Shown here: one piece after another, positions 56,390 through 64,000 of the stretch | How the letters are laid out: each line of letters begins with the position of its first letter | How positions within the stretch are numbered: the first letter of the stretch is position 1 | Source of the DNA: a bacterium | Lineage (GTDB): Bacteria; Desulfobacterota; Binatia; Binatales; Binataceae | Reading direction: 5' to 3' | Assembly: GCA_014896235.1 (NCBI GenBank) | Contig: JADBKU010000016.1 | Span: 55,996 to 119,995 of the forward strand | Length of the DNA stretch: 64,000 nt | Notes under the pieces: model-generated | What the model saw: only the letters and a program-made list of their open reading frames with translations | The model's database searches: none | Told to the model about the DNA's origin: nothing | Translations under genes and position numbers: made by a program

Positions 56390-58678
56390 ATGCGGCAATC
56401 GTACGACGCCGTGGTGATCGGCACGGGCTTCGGCGGCGCGGTCGCGGCCTGTCGGCTCGCTCAGGCGGGGCTTGCGGTCGGGATTCTCGAACGCGGCCGG
56501 CGCTACCCGATGAACTCCTTCCCGCGCGATTTCGACAATCCGCTGAACGGATGGCTCTGGAGCGTCGGGCAGGGACTCTTCGACGTTCGCCCGCTCAATC
56601 AAATGATGATCGTTCAGGGCGCCGGTTATGGCGGCGGCTCGCTGATTTACGCGAACGTCCATCTGCGCGCGCCCGCCGATGTGTTCGCATCCGGATGGCC
56701 GGCCGGCTATAGCCGCGCCGCGCTCGATCCGTATTACGATCTCGTCGCCTGGATGCTCGATATCAAGCCGATCACCGAATCGCGTCATCTGGGCGTCCCG
56801 CCGAAGACCGCCGCGATGCAGGCGGCGGCGCGGAAACTCGGCCGCGGGGGCCAATTCGTCTATCCGACGATAGCCGTCGATTTCGGCGAACCCGAAAAAA
56901 TCCATCCGAACCGATTCGGAATCGAGCAAAAGGGGTGCAATTACTGCGGCGAATGCGACATCGGATGCAATCTTCTCGCGAAAAACACGCTCGATCTGAA
57001 CTATCTGGCGCTGGCAGAGCGCCATGGCGCGGAAACGCGGCTGCAATGCGAAGCTACGCGCATCGCGCCATCTTCGACTGGCTATAACATATCATTCATC
57101 GACCACGCGGCTGGCGATTCCGAAGATAATATACAAGCGAAGTTTCTCTTTCTGTGCGGCGGCGCCATCAACTCGACCGAGTTGCTATTGCGATGCCGCG
57201 ATCAGCATCGCACTCTGCCGAATCTCAGCCGCCGCCTCGGCGATAATTACTCGGCCAACGGAGATTTCCTCGCGTTCGCTTTCGATACCGCGGAGAAGCT
57301 CGATCCTTCCAGGGGTCCCACGATCACCACCGGGATTGTTTACGATCGCGGCGCGGGCGCCGAGCGGAACTGGTTCATTTTTGAGGAAGGCGGCTATCCA
57401 AAACAGATCGCCGGCATGCTCCAGATCCTGAATCCCGGCGGCGGCGCGTTTGGCGCAATCGCGACAATGACGCAAAGCGAACTCATCGGCGCGCTCAGAG
57501 TCGCTGCCGGCCGAAGCGCGTCCGCCACGGCCGACGGCGCGAACAGCGCGGTTTTTCTCGCGATGGGCCGCGACCGCGCGAACGGCAAAATCACGCTGGC
57601 GCCCGTCGTCAATACGCTGTTCGTCGAATGGAACGTCGCCAGCAACCTGCCGCTCTACGACGCCGAAGCGGGACTCGGCGGCGATATCGCCATGGCGCTC
57701 GGCGGCAAGCTCGCGCTGAATCCCTTTTGGGAACGGCTGCGGCAGCCGGTCTCGGTGCACAATCTCGGCGGATGCGTGATGGCCGATTCGGCGGAGCGCG
57801 GCGTCGTCAATGGCGGCGGCGAAGCGTTCGGCTATCCCAATCTGTTTGTGATGGACGGAGCGATACTGCCCGGCGCCACCGGCGTGAACCCGTCGCATAC
57901 GATCGCGGCGGTGGCGGAACGCAATATCGAACTCGCGATTCGAAAAATCACCGGCAATCGATCATGGCGCGCGCCCGAAGCGGCCAGCGCCGCGCCGGTG
58001 ATCGATCCTTTGGCGCAAGTGACAATTCCAGTTGGTGGCACAATGGAGCCGAAGACGCGGATTATTGGCCTGTCATTCACCGAAACGATGAAAGGCTTTA
58101 TTGACAAGGGACATAATCCCGCCGATGACTTCCTCGGCGCGGAAAAAGCCGGTCAAGCGGCCAATACGCTGATCGATTTCACCCTGACTATCAATTTTCC
58201 CGACCTCGACGCGGCGATCGCCGATCCGCGCCATCCGGGCGTCGCCAGCGGCGTCATCCATGCCGCCGGATTCACGGGACCAACGGGAGCGCCAGTGAAC
58301 AATGGCGTTTTCAACTTATTTGTCGACTCGCACGCTCCAAACGAGCGCCGGATGCTCTATGCGCTGCCGTTTATCGGAGCGGACGGCAAGCCGTATCTGC
58401 TCGACGGTTTCAAAGACGTGCGGGATCACGGCAACTTCGACGTATGGGGCGCGACCAGCACGCTGTACACGTCGATTCGCGACGGCCACGAGCGCACCGG
58501 CGCGGTCGTCGCGTCGGGCGTGATGCATATCCTGATGCCCGACTTCATGCGTCAGCTCACGACCTTCACGGTCAGCGGCACTAACGATCCGGCGGCGAAA
58601 GCCGCCGCGATCGCGCGCTTCGGCCGCCTGTTCATGGGCACGCTGTGGGACGTCTTCGTCAAGCCGCGATTGCCCTGA
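56390..58678 (+). CDS. GMC-family FAD oxidoreductase, cholesterol-oxidase-like
   Basis: A 762-residue flavoprotein. FAD binding: YDAVVIGTGFGGAVAACRLAQAGLAVGILERG. The GMC signature region is MMIVQGAGYGGGSLIYANVHLRAP. A cysteine cluster C183-x2-C186-x2-C189-x3-C193 (GCNYCGECDIGCN) is characteristic of this subfamily and could hold a metal or Fe-S centre. The GMC C-terminal domain has VHNLGGCVM and TGVNPSHTIAAVAERN. After residue 540 comes a further 220-residue beta-rich domain (ETMKGFIDKGHNPADDFLG onward), seen in cholesterol-oxidase-like multi-domain proteins. The substrate is unknown; sterol or hydrophobic alcohol oxidation is likely. No signal peptide. Confidence 0.85.
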   Translation: MRQSYDAVVIGTGFGGAVAACRLAQAGLAVGILERGRRYPMNSFPRDFDNPLNGWLWSVGQGLFDVRPLNQMMIVQGAGYGGGSLIYANVHLRAPADVFASGWPAGYSRAALDPYYDLVAWMLDIKPITESRHLGVPPKTAAMQAAARKLGRGGQFVYPTIAVDFGEPEKIHPNRFGIEQKGCNYCGECDIGCNLLAKNTLDLNYLALAERHGAETRLQCEATRIAPSSTGYNISFIDHAAGDSEDNIQAKFLFLCGGAINSTELLLRCRDQHRTLPNLSRRLGDNYSANGDFLAFAFDTAEKLDPSRGPTITTGIVYDRGAGAERNWFIFEEGGYPKQIAGMLQILNPGGGAFGAIATMTQSELIGALRVAAGRSASATADGANSAVFLAMGRDRANGKITLAPVVNTLFVEWNVASNLPLYDAEAGLGGDIAMALGGKLALNPFWERLRQPVSVHNLGGCVMADSAERGVVNGGGEAFGYPNLFVMDGAILPGATGVNPSHTIAAVAERNIELAIRKITGNRSWRAPEAASAAPVIDPLAQVTIPVGGTMEPKTRIIGLSFTETMKGFIDKGHNPADDFLGAEKAGQAANTLIDFTLTINFPDLDAAIADPRHPGVASGVIHAAGFTGPTGAPVNNGVFNLFVDSHAPNERRMLYALPFIGADGKPYLLDGFKDVRDHGNFDVWGATSTLYTSIRDGHERTGAVVASGVMHILMPDFMRQLTTFTVSGTNDPAAKAAAIARFGRLFMGTLWDVFVKPRLP

Positions 58679-58714
58679 CGTTCGCGCCATTCAGGGAAAA
58701 GGGGGACTTTCAAG

Positions 58715-59761
58715 ATGGCTCTGCCGATGCCGGAAATTCATACGGTTACGACCAGCGATGGCGTGGCGCTGACGCTGACGCGCTACCGCGGCGGCGCGAA
58801 AGGGCCGGTGATGATTGCGCACGGCGCCGGAGTATGGAGCGGGATGTTCACGCTGCCGACGATCGACGAGCATTTCGCCGATTACATAGTCAGGAACGGC
58901 TACGACGCCTGGCTGCTGGACTGGCGCGCAAGCGTCAAACTGCCGCTGCGGCAGTTCACTCTCGACGAAGCCGCCGCGAACGATTTTCCCGCCGCCGTGC
59001 GGTATATTCGCGACGCTACCCGCTCCGACTCGATTCAGGCCGTGGTGCATTGCGCCGGCTCGAGCGCGTTTTTCCTGGCGCTTGCGAGCGGCTTGCTGCC
59101 GGAGATCCGATGCGTCAGTTGTTCGCAGATCGCGCTGCATTACAATCCGCCGGCCGCGACGCAAATCAAGTGCGCGATGCATCTCGGGGAAATCCTGGAA
59201 AAAGGCGGCGTCGAATACCTATCGGCGGACGAAGATCCCGCGCATCCGGCGTTCCATGCGCTGTTCACGACCTTCGTCAACGCCATGTACCATCAGTGCG
59301 ATTCGCCCGTATGCCATCGGATATTCTTCATGTACGGCGAGCTCTACCGGCATGAGCAGCTTAATCCCGCGACCCATCAGCGGCTCGCCGAACAATTCGG
59401 CAAGTGCAACATCACCGCATTCCGGCATCTGGCGCAGATGGTGCGGCGGGGAGAGGCGGCGAAATTCGATTACGGCGCCGCCGAAAATCTCAAGCGCTAC
59501 GGCGCGGCGACGCCGCCCAGTTACGTCGCGCCCGAGCATCTGCGGATACCGATCACTTTCGTTTCGGGCGCGCTCAATCAAACCTTCCTGCCGATTTCGA
59601 CGCAGCGAACTTTTGATTGGCTGCGGTCGGTCAACGATCCGGCGTTGTACACGCGCCACGTCGTACCGGGCTACGGCCATATCGACGGCTTCATGGGATG
59701 CAACGCCAACCGCGACGCATATCCATTATTTCTCGAACAACTTGAGAAATGTCCCGCCTGA
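58715..59761 (+). CDS. Alpha/beta-hydrolase with probable Cys nucleophile
   Basis: A 348-residue cytoplasmic hydrolase: GPVMIAHGAGVWSGMF is the oxyanion strand, YDAWLLDWRASVKLP follows, and the nucleophile elbow reads VVHCAGSSAFFLALASG. Cys113 stands where G-x-S-x-G enzymes have Ser, as in dienelactone hydrolase. The late YGHIDGFMGCNAN supplies the His. It starts 36 nt after the GMC gene and is probably co-transcribed. Fusions of GMC oxidoreductase and this kind of hydrolase are known, so the two may act in succession on one substrate. The gene after it is convergent. Confidence 0.8.
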   Translation: MALPMPEIHTVTTSDGVALTLTRYRGGAKGPVMIAHGAGVWSGMFTLPTIDEHFADYIVRNGYDAWLLDWRASVKLPLRQFTLDEAAANDFPAAVRYIRDATRSDSIQAVVHCAGSSAFFLALASGLLPEIRCVSCSQIALHYNPPAATQIKCAMHLGEILEKGGVEYLSADEDPAHPAFHALFTTFVNAMYHQCDSPVCHRIFFMYGELYRHEQLNPATHQRLAEQFGKCNITAFRHLAQMVRRGEAAKFDYGAAENLKRYGAATPPSYVAPEHLRIPITFVSGALNQTFLPISTQRTFDWLRSVNDPALYTRHVVPGYGHIDGFMGCNANRDAYPLFLEQLEKCPA

Positions 59762-59796
59762 AGAGCGCCGTTACGCCGATACGCGGCGCGGGATCG

Positions 59797-61068
59797 TCAC
59801 TTAATCCGATGCGTCGGCGCGGCGCGTTCGGCGCGCGCCAGACCCCGGGTGACGGCGTCCTCGCCGAACCGTCGGGTAACGGCGTCGAGCGCGCGATTCA
59901 GCCTGACGTTGCGGGCGGCCGACTGCGCCGCGGCGGCGTCGAACAATCCCAACTGGCGCGGATCGGAGCGTTCAAGGTTGTGCGCCTGCACCCCGGCCAG
60001 GCGGATTTTTTCGCCGTTGGCAGCGCGCGCGAGCAGAGATCGAACCGCCCGCATGATGGCCGCGCCGTCGTCGGTCGGCGCGTCGAGGGATAGACTGCGC
60101 GTCACCAGCGGAAAGCGCCCGCCGCCCAGCGGCCGCGCCAGCTTGAGCTTGAGCGTGATTGTGCGCGCCGCGACCTGATCGGCTCGCAGGCGCCGTCCCA
60201 GCGCCTCGGCATGCGCGATTAGCGCGCGCGCCAATTCGTCCGACCCGGCTTCGAGATCGCGCTCGAAAGTGTTTTCCTCGCCGTAGGATTTCCGCTCCCA
60301 ATCCGCGATTACCGGACGCGGATCGCGGCCGAGCGCAAGCTCGCGCAGATGCGGCCCGAGCGAGCCGAACATAGCACGAAGTTCGCCGGCGTCGCGGCGC
60401 GCCAGATCGCCGATCAGGCGAATACCCGCGCGATGCATCCGCTCCAGCGTAACGCGCCCGACGCCCCACAACCTCTCCACCGGCAGCGGATCGAGAAATT
60501 CGCGCAGATGCTCCGGGCCGATCGCCAGCAGGCCGTCGGGTTTGGACATGTCGCTCAGAATCTTCGCCGCCATCTTGACCGGCGCGACGCCGATCGACGC
60601 CACCAGGCCGGTATGTTCAAGCACGCGCCGCTTCAAAGCGCGCGCCGCCGCGAGGGGCGGCCCCAGCAGGCGTTCGGTCCCGGTCAAATCGATAAAGGCC
60701 TCATCGAGCGAAAGCGGTTCGACAATCGGACTGAAGCTCAGGAAAATCTTGCGAATCTTGCGTGAAATTTCGGCGTATCGCTCCATCCGGCCGCGCACGA
60801 ATACGCCCTCCGGACACAACCGGCGCGCCTCGACGGTCGGCATCGCCGAACGCACGCCGAACCGGCGCGCCTCGTATGACGCCGAACTGACGACGCCGCG
60901 GTTCGATCCGCCGCCGACGATCACCGGCCGGCCGCGCAATTCGGGATTGTCGAGCATTTCGACCGACGCATAGAAGGCGTCCATGTCGGCGTGCGCGATC
61001 ACGCGCCGCGGCGCCGGCGCGGCGCCGATTTGGGAATTGGCGCGATCTCGATCTTCGGCCCGCGGCAT
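59797..61068 (-). CDS. dinB: DNA polymerase IV
   Basis: Y-family translesion polymerase, 423 residues. VIAHADMDAFYASVEML holds the first metal Asp and steric gate, GGGSNRGVVSSASYEARRFGVRSAMP follows, SLDEAFIDLTG holds the second catalytic Asp-Glu, and ASIGVAPVKMAAKILSDMSKPDGL the thumb entry. The C-terminal little finger has the motif QLGLF (about residue 390), the usual beta-clamp peptide. A tail of about 30 residues follows. It lies 36 nt downstream of hemG/hemY. No LexA box was recognised. Confidence 0.97.
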   Translation of the reverse strand: MPRAEDRDRANSQIGAAPAPRRVIAHADMDAFYASVEMLDNPELRGRPVIVGGGSNRGVVSSASYEARRFGVRSAMPTVEARRLCPEGVFVRGRMERYAEISRKIRKIFLSFSPIVEPLSLDEAFIDLTGTERLLGPPLAAARALKRRVLEHTGLVASIGVAPVKMAAKILSDMSKPDGLLAIGPEHLREFLDPLPVERLWGVGRVTLERMHRAGIRLIGDLARRDAGELRAMFGSLGPHLRELALGRDPRPVIADWERKSYGEENTFERDLEAGSDELARALIAHAEALGRRLRADQVAARTITLKLKLARPLGGGRFPLVTRSLSLDAPTDDGAAIMRAVRSLLARAANGEKIRLAGVQAHNLERSDPRQLGLFDAAAAQSAARNVRLNRALDAVTRRFGEDAVTRGLARAERAAPTHRIK

Positions 61069-61104
61069 CGCGAATCGCCTCGGCGGCGATTATCGCACTA
61101 TCCG

Positions 61105-62586
61105 CTACCGCGACGCATCGCCTGCGGCGCCGGCCGATACGTTGCGAACGAAAAATGCGGCGATCGCCTCGGCGGCGCGCTCGCCGCTGGCCACGCAATC
61201 GGGAATGCCCACGCCGCGCAGGTAAGCGCCCGCCAGTTCGAGGCCGGGAATTTGACCTGTGAGCTTTTCGATTTCGGCGACGCGATCGAGATGGCCCACG
61301 GCGTACTGCGGCATCGAATTCGGCCATCGGCGGACGAGCGTCAGCGTGGGTTCCGCGGTCACGCCAAGCAGATCGCGAAATTCGTCGCGCGCCGCGGCGA
61401 CCATTTCCGCATCGGTCAACGCCATCAATTCGCGATTCAACGCCCCGCCGATAAACGCGCGCACAAGCAACATTCCGGCCGGGGCGCGTCCGGGATATTT
61501 GAGGCTCGTGAAGCTCCCGGCGATTATCTTGCGCCGTTCGATCGCCGGCGCGACGAAGCCGAAGCCGGCCGGAGCATGCGGAAAATCATCGGTATGGTAC
61601 GCCAGATTCACCACCGCGGCCGAGGCGTATTCGATCAGAGCGAGCTTCGCGCTCAGCGCGGGAAACGCCTCGCCGGTCGCACGCGCCGCCGCGTAAGCCG
61701 GCGCGGCGATCACCACGGCGTCGGCGACGGTCTCGCCGCCATCCGCGAACCGCAGACGCCATCGCCGCGACCGCTCCAGGCTCTCGCGATCGGGAAGTAT
61801 CGATGCGACGGCGCGGCCCATCTGAATCGAATCCGCGAGCCGCGCGGCGAGCGCCTCCACGAGGCGGCCGACGCCGGCGCGGAAACTCACGAACAAGCTC
61901 CAGCGGGCGCCGCTTTCGCCGCGCGCGGCCGTGTCGCGCGCTCGTGCCGCGGCGCGCAATCCGCGCATCACGCTGCCGTATTTGCGCTCCATTTCGACGA
62001 AGCGCGGCAAGGTCGCGGCGATGCTGAGCAGTTCGGGGTCTGCGGTGTAGATTCCTCCGGCCAACGCCTGTGCGACCCGCGTCAACGTCTCGTCGCCGAG
62101 TCGCCGGCGCACGAACGCCGCCAGGCTTTCATCGCCGCCGCCGCGGCGGCGCGGTATCCACGGCTCCAGCGCGATGCGAAGCTTCCCGAGCGGGCTGAAC
62201 AGCGGACTGCGCATCACCGGCCCCATCCGCGACGGCGCAAGGAGCGAGAAGCCCTCGGGAATTTCGAGCAGCCGGCCGTTGCGGACGACGAATGTCTTGC
62301 GGTAGCGCTGGTCGGTGCCGGTGATTTCGGCGCCAAGGCCGATCCGTTCGGCGAGTTTCAAGGCGGCGGGTTTCTCCGCAAGAATCGAATCGGCGCCGGT
62401 TTCAATCACGAACTCGCCGCGCCGGACGGTTTCGAGCGCGCCGCCGAGGCGCTCGCCGCTTTCGTAAAGCTCGATCGCGAGCGGCAATCTGCGCTCGATG
62501 GCAAGCTCGCGCAGCCGATTGGCCGCGCTGAGTCCGGCGATTCCGCCGCCGATCACAACCGCCTTCGCCGGCCGCGCTTCCGCCAT
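61105..62586 (-). CDS. hemG: Protoporphyrinogen/coproporphyrinogen oxidase, HemY type
   Basis: Oxygen-dependent FAD oxidase of the HemY type, 493 residues. KAVVIGGGIAGLSAANRLREL begins the FAD fold, LYESGERLGGALETVRRGEFVIETGADSIL the second FAD region, and GLELAGAYLRGVGIPDCVASGERAAEAIAAFF closes it. It turns proto- or coproporphyrinogen into the porphyrin. It follows hemH after 6 nt in hemE-hemH-hemY order, as in Bacillus. HemY enzymes work in both the protoporphyrin- and the coproporphyrin-dependent routes, so the substrate is open. Confidence 0.93.
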   Translation of the reverse strand: MAEARPAKAVVIGGGIAGLSAANRLRELAIERRLPLAIELYESGERLGGALETVRRGEFVIETGADSILAEKPAALKLAERIGLGAEITGTDQRYRKTFVVRNGRLLEIPEGFSLLAPSRMGPVMRSPLFSPLGKLRIALEPWIPRRRGGGDESLAAFVRRRLGDETLTRVAQALAGGIYTADPELLSIAATLPRFVEMERKYGSVMRGLRAAARARDTAARGESGARWSLFVSFRAGVGRLVEALAARLADSIQMGRAVASILPDRESLERSRRWRLRFADGGETVADAVVIAAPAYAAARATGEAFPALSAKLALIEYASAAVVNLAYHTDDFPHAPAGFGFVAPAIERRKIIAGSFTSLKYPGRAPAGMLLVRAFIGGALNRELMALTDAEMVAAARDEFRDLLGVTAEPTLTLVRRWPNSMPQYAVGHLDRVAEIEKLTGQIPGLELAGAYLRGVGIPDCVASGERAAEAIAAFFVRNVSAGAAGDASR

Positions 62587-62592
62587 CGCCGG

Positions 62593-63579
62593 TTACGCTT
62601 CCGCTTCGGAAATCAGATGAGCGCGCGCCAGCGCCGCGATCAATTCGATAAATTGCGGATGGTCGCTGACGGTCGCCGCGCGCGCGAACGCCACCCCGGC
62701 GGAGCGCGCCGTGCCGGCCGCTTCGCGATCGAGGTCATAGAGCACTTCGACGTGGTCGCACAGAAATCCGATTGGAACGACCACGGCGGCTCGGCCGGGC
62801 ATGGTTCGCAGCGTCTCGTTAATATCAGGCTCCAACCACGGTTCGCGCGGACTGCCGCTGCGGCTCTGGTACGCGATCCGCCATCTTGAGCGCCCCAGCA
62901 GCGCGGCGACCAGTTCGGCCGAACGTTGCAGCTGCGCCACATATGGCGATTCCGCCGCCATCCGCGCGGGGATGCTGTGCGCGGTGAAAACCAATTCGGC
63001 ATCGTCGCGAACCGCGCTGTCCAGACGCTCGAGCGCGGCGCGCGCACGATCGGCCACGGCGGCGATAAAGCGCGGATCGTCATGCCACGATGTCGGATAC
63101 ACCACCTCGGGCGACGACGATCCGATTCGCGCGCAAGCCTCCGCCACGTCGCGCTGGTAGCGTTCCCAACTCGTTTCGCATCGATGCGCCGCAAGGATGA
63201 AGCCGAAGACCCGCCGCGCGCCGCGTGCGGCCAGATCGCGAAGCGCTTCATCAATATAGGGCGCCGTGTTGCGCATCCCGACGACGACCGGCGCGCGTAT
63301 CCCTTCGGCTTCCAGCTTCGCGCGCAACGCCGCGGCCTGGCGAAAGGTCAGTTCATTGTACGGAGAACGTCCGCCGAGCAATTCGTAGTGATGAACGACT
63401 TCCTCGTAGCGTTCACGCGATACGGGGCGGCCTTTCAGCACGCGATCGAGAAACGGACGGATTTCGTCGGACGACGACGGACCGCCAAAGCCGACGATCA
63501 TCACCGCGTCGCAAAGCGATCGTCCGGCGCTTCCGGAATCCGTCTCTCGAATCTTCGGTTCGGTCGGGCGCAAGGTCAT
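62593..63579 (-). CDS. hemH: Ferrochelatase
   Basis: Inserts Fe(II) into a porphyrin. The 328 residues start with a short polar leader and DAVMIVGFGGPSSSDEIRPFLDRVLKGRPV; the catalytic His is in LVFTAHSIPARMAAESPYVAQL; WRIAYQSRSGSPREPWLEPDI and the Glu in GFLCDHVEVLYDLDRE complete the active site. The ATG overlaps the hemE stop as ATGA. It could be a protoporphyrin (PpfC) or coproporphyrin (CpfC) ferrochelatase; no residue in view decides. Confidence 0.95.
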   Translation of the reverse strand: MTLRPTEPKIRETDSGSAGRSLCDAVMIVGFGGPSSSDEIRPFLDRVLKGRPVSRERYEEVVHHYELLGGRSPYNELTFRQAAALRAKLEAEGIRAPVVVGMRNTAPYIDEALRDLAARGARRVFGFILAAHRCETSWERYQRDVAEACARIGSSSPEVVYPTSWHDDPRFIAAVADRARAALERLDSAVRDDAELVFTAHSIPARMAAESPYVAQLQRSAELVAALLGRSRWRIAYQSRSGSPREPWLEPDINETLRTMPGRAAVVVPIGFLCDHVEVLYDLDREAAGTARSAGVAFARAATVSDHPQFIELIAALARAHLISEAEA

Positions 63580-64000
63580 CGCGCGCTCAACTCGTGCACG
63601 ATGTCGATCAACGCGCGAACGTTATCGACCGGGGTTTCGGGAAGAATGCCGTGGCCGAGGTTGAAAATATGGCCGGGACGGCCGGCGGCCGCGTCGAGTA
63701 TCGCCTTCGCGCGCCGCCGAATTTCGTCTGTATCGGCGAAGAGCGCGATCGGATCGAAATTTCCCTGCACGCCGACGCCATCTCCCAACCGCGCCCACGC
63801 ATGCGCCAGATCGACCCGCCAATCGACGCCGATAATGTCGCCGCCCGCATCGCGCATCAACTCCAGCAGGCTTGCGGTGTCCGCGCTGAAATGTATCACC
63901 GGCGCTCCCGGTCGCACCGCCGCGATCGTCGCGCGCGAATAGGGCATCACGTAGCGCCGATAGTCGTCCGGTCCAAGGCATCCAACCCAGCTATCGAAGA
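63576..64000 (-). CDS. hemE: Uroporphyrinogen decarboxylase, C-terminal part (runs off the right edge)
   Basis: The last 141 codons of hemE; the start is beyond the window. At the edge the frame reads FDSWVGCLGPDDYRRYVMPYSR, a conserved HemE segment, followed by PVIHFSADTASLLELMRDAGGDIIGVDWRVDLAHAWARLGDGVGVQGNFDP and IFNLGHGILPETPVDNVRALIDIVHEL. HemE decarboxylates uroporphyrinogen III to coproporphyrinogen III. It couples by ATGA to hemH. Confidence 0.93.
   Translation of the reverse strand, partial: FDSWVGCLGPDDYRRYVMPYSRATIAAVRPGAPVIHFSADTASLLELMRDAGGDIIGVDWRVDLAHAWARLGDGVGVQGNFDPIALFADTDEIRRRAKAILDAAAGRPGHIFNLGHGILPETPVDNVRALIDIVHELSAR

Overview
The window reads as a piece of chromosome from a GC-rich, Gram-negative, free-living bacterium. 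The gene order around rho, rpsB-tsf-pyrH-frr-uppS-cdsA-rseP and ilvN-ilvC-psd-pssA-leuA-leuB-(asd-like)-truA resembles deltaproteobacterial-type lineages such as Binatota or the former Deltaproteobacteria. That placement is an inference from gene order and protein flavour, not a phylogeny. An outer membrane is implied by a LolC/E-type permease, a lipobox protein and a periplasmic DsbD. No rRNA, tRNA, CRISPR array, insertion sequence or prophage was seen.

Layout. Positions 1-4.6 kb (minus): an ECF sigma factor and its RskA-type anti-sigma factor, cobB-cobQ, and the first 39 codons of a gene resembling the chlorite-dismutase/HemQ family. 4.8-12.7 kb: a SAM methyltransferase (plus), then on the minus strand a class III alcohol dehydrogenase, an M23 peptidase, a lipoprotein, a secreted esterase, an acyl-CoA dehydrogenase and two tandem MaoC-type double hot-dog proteins. 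12.7-21.8 kb: gyrB, a small coiled-coil membrane protein, gyrA, an AT-rich gyrB upstream region, dsbD and a ribBA-like gene with degenerate active sites. 21.9-29.2 kb (plus): a MerR/DUF433 antitoxin with a PIN-like toxin, an MFS exporter, selA, dodecin, a zinc-ribbon/BON membrane protein, an SCP2 protein and a small basic protein. 29.3-36.1 kb: a LolC/E permease, two CaiB/BaiF CoA-transferases, a type II pantothenate kinase, rarA and an HU-like protein.

36.3-56.2 kb is a long minus-strand block of housekeeping genes: leuC-leuD-rluD, rho, rpsB-tsf-pyrH-frr-uppS-cdsA-rseP-tsaB-ydcH-like, then ilvN-ilvC-psd-pssA-leuA-leuB-asd-like-truA. It joins translation, envelope phospholipid and lipid-carrier synthesis, and branched-chain amino-acid synthesis. 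Two of the branched-chain genes are damaged in this sequence: ilvC by a one-base deletion, and leuA by an internal deletion with a frame change. 56.4-64 kb: a GMC oxidoreductase and an alpha/beta hydrolase with a likely Cys nucleophile (plus), then dinB and a hemE-hemH-hemY haem cluster (minus, hemE cut by the edge).

The most striking regulatory object is a complete, self-contained attenuator in front of leuA (40958-41149). It has a promoter whose -35 overlaps the pssA stop, a Leu-rich leader ORF, a candidate antiterminator pairing and a perfect 12-bp terminator hairpin followed by eight T. Other notable points are RibBA-like and Asd-like proteins that lack expected catalytic residues while sitting in canonical operon positions, natural substitutions in the GyrB EGxSAGG motif and the Rho P-loop, and several genes whose promoters would give nearly leaderless mRNAs.
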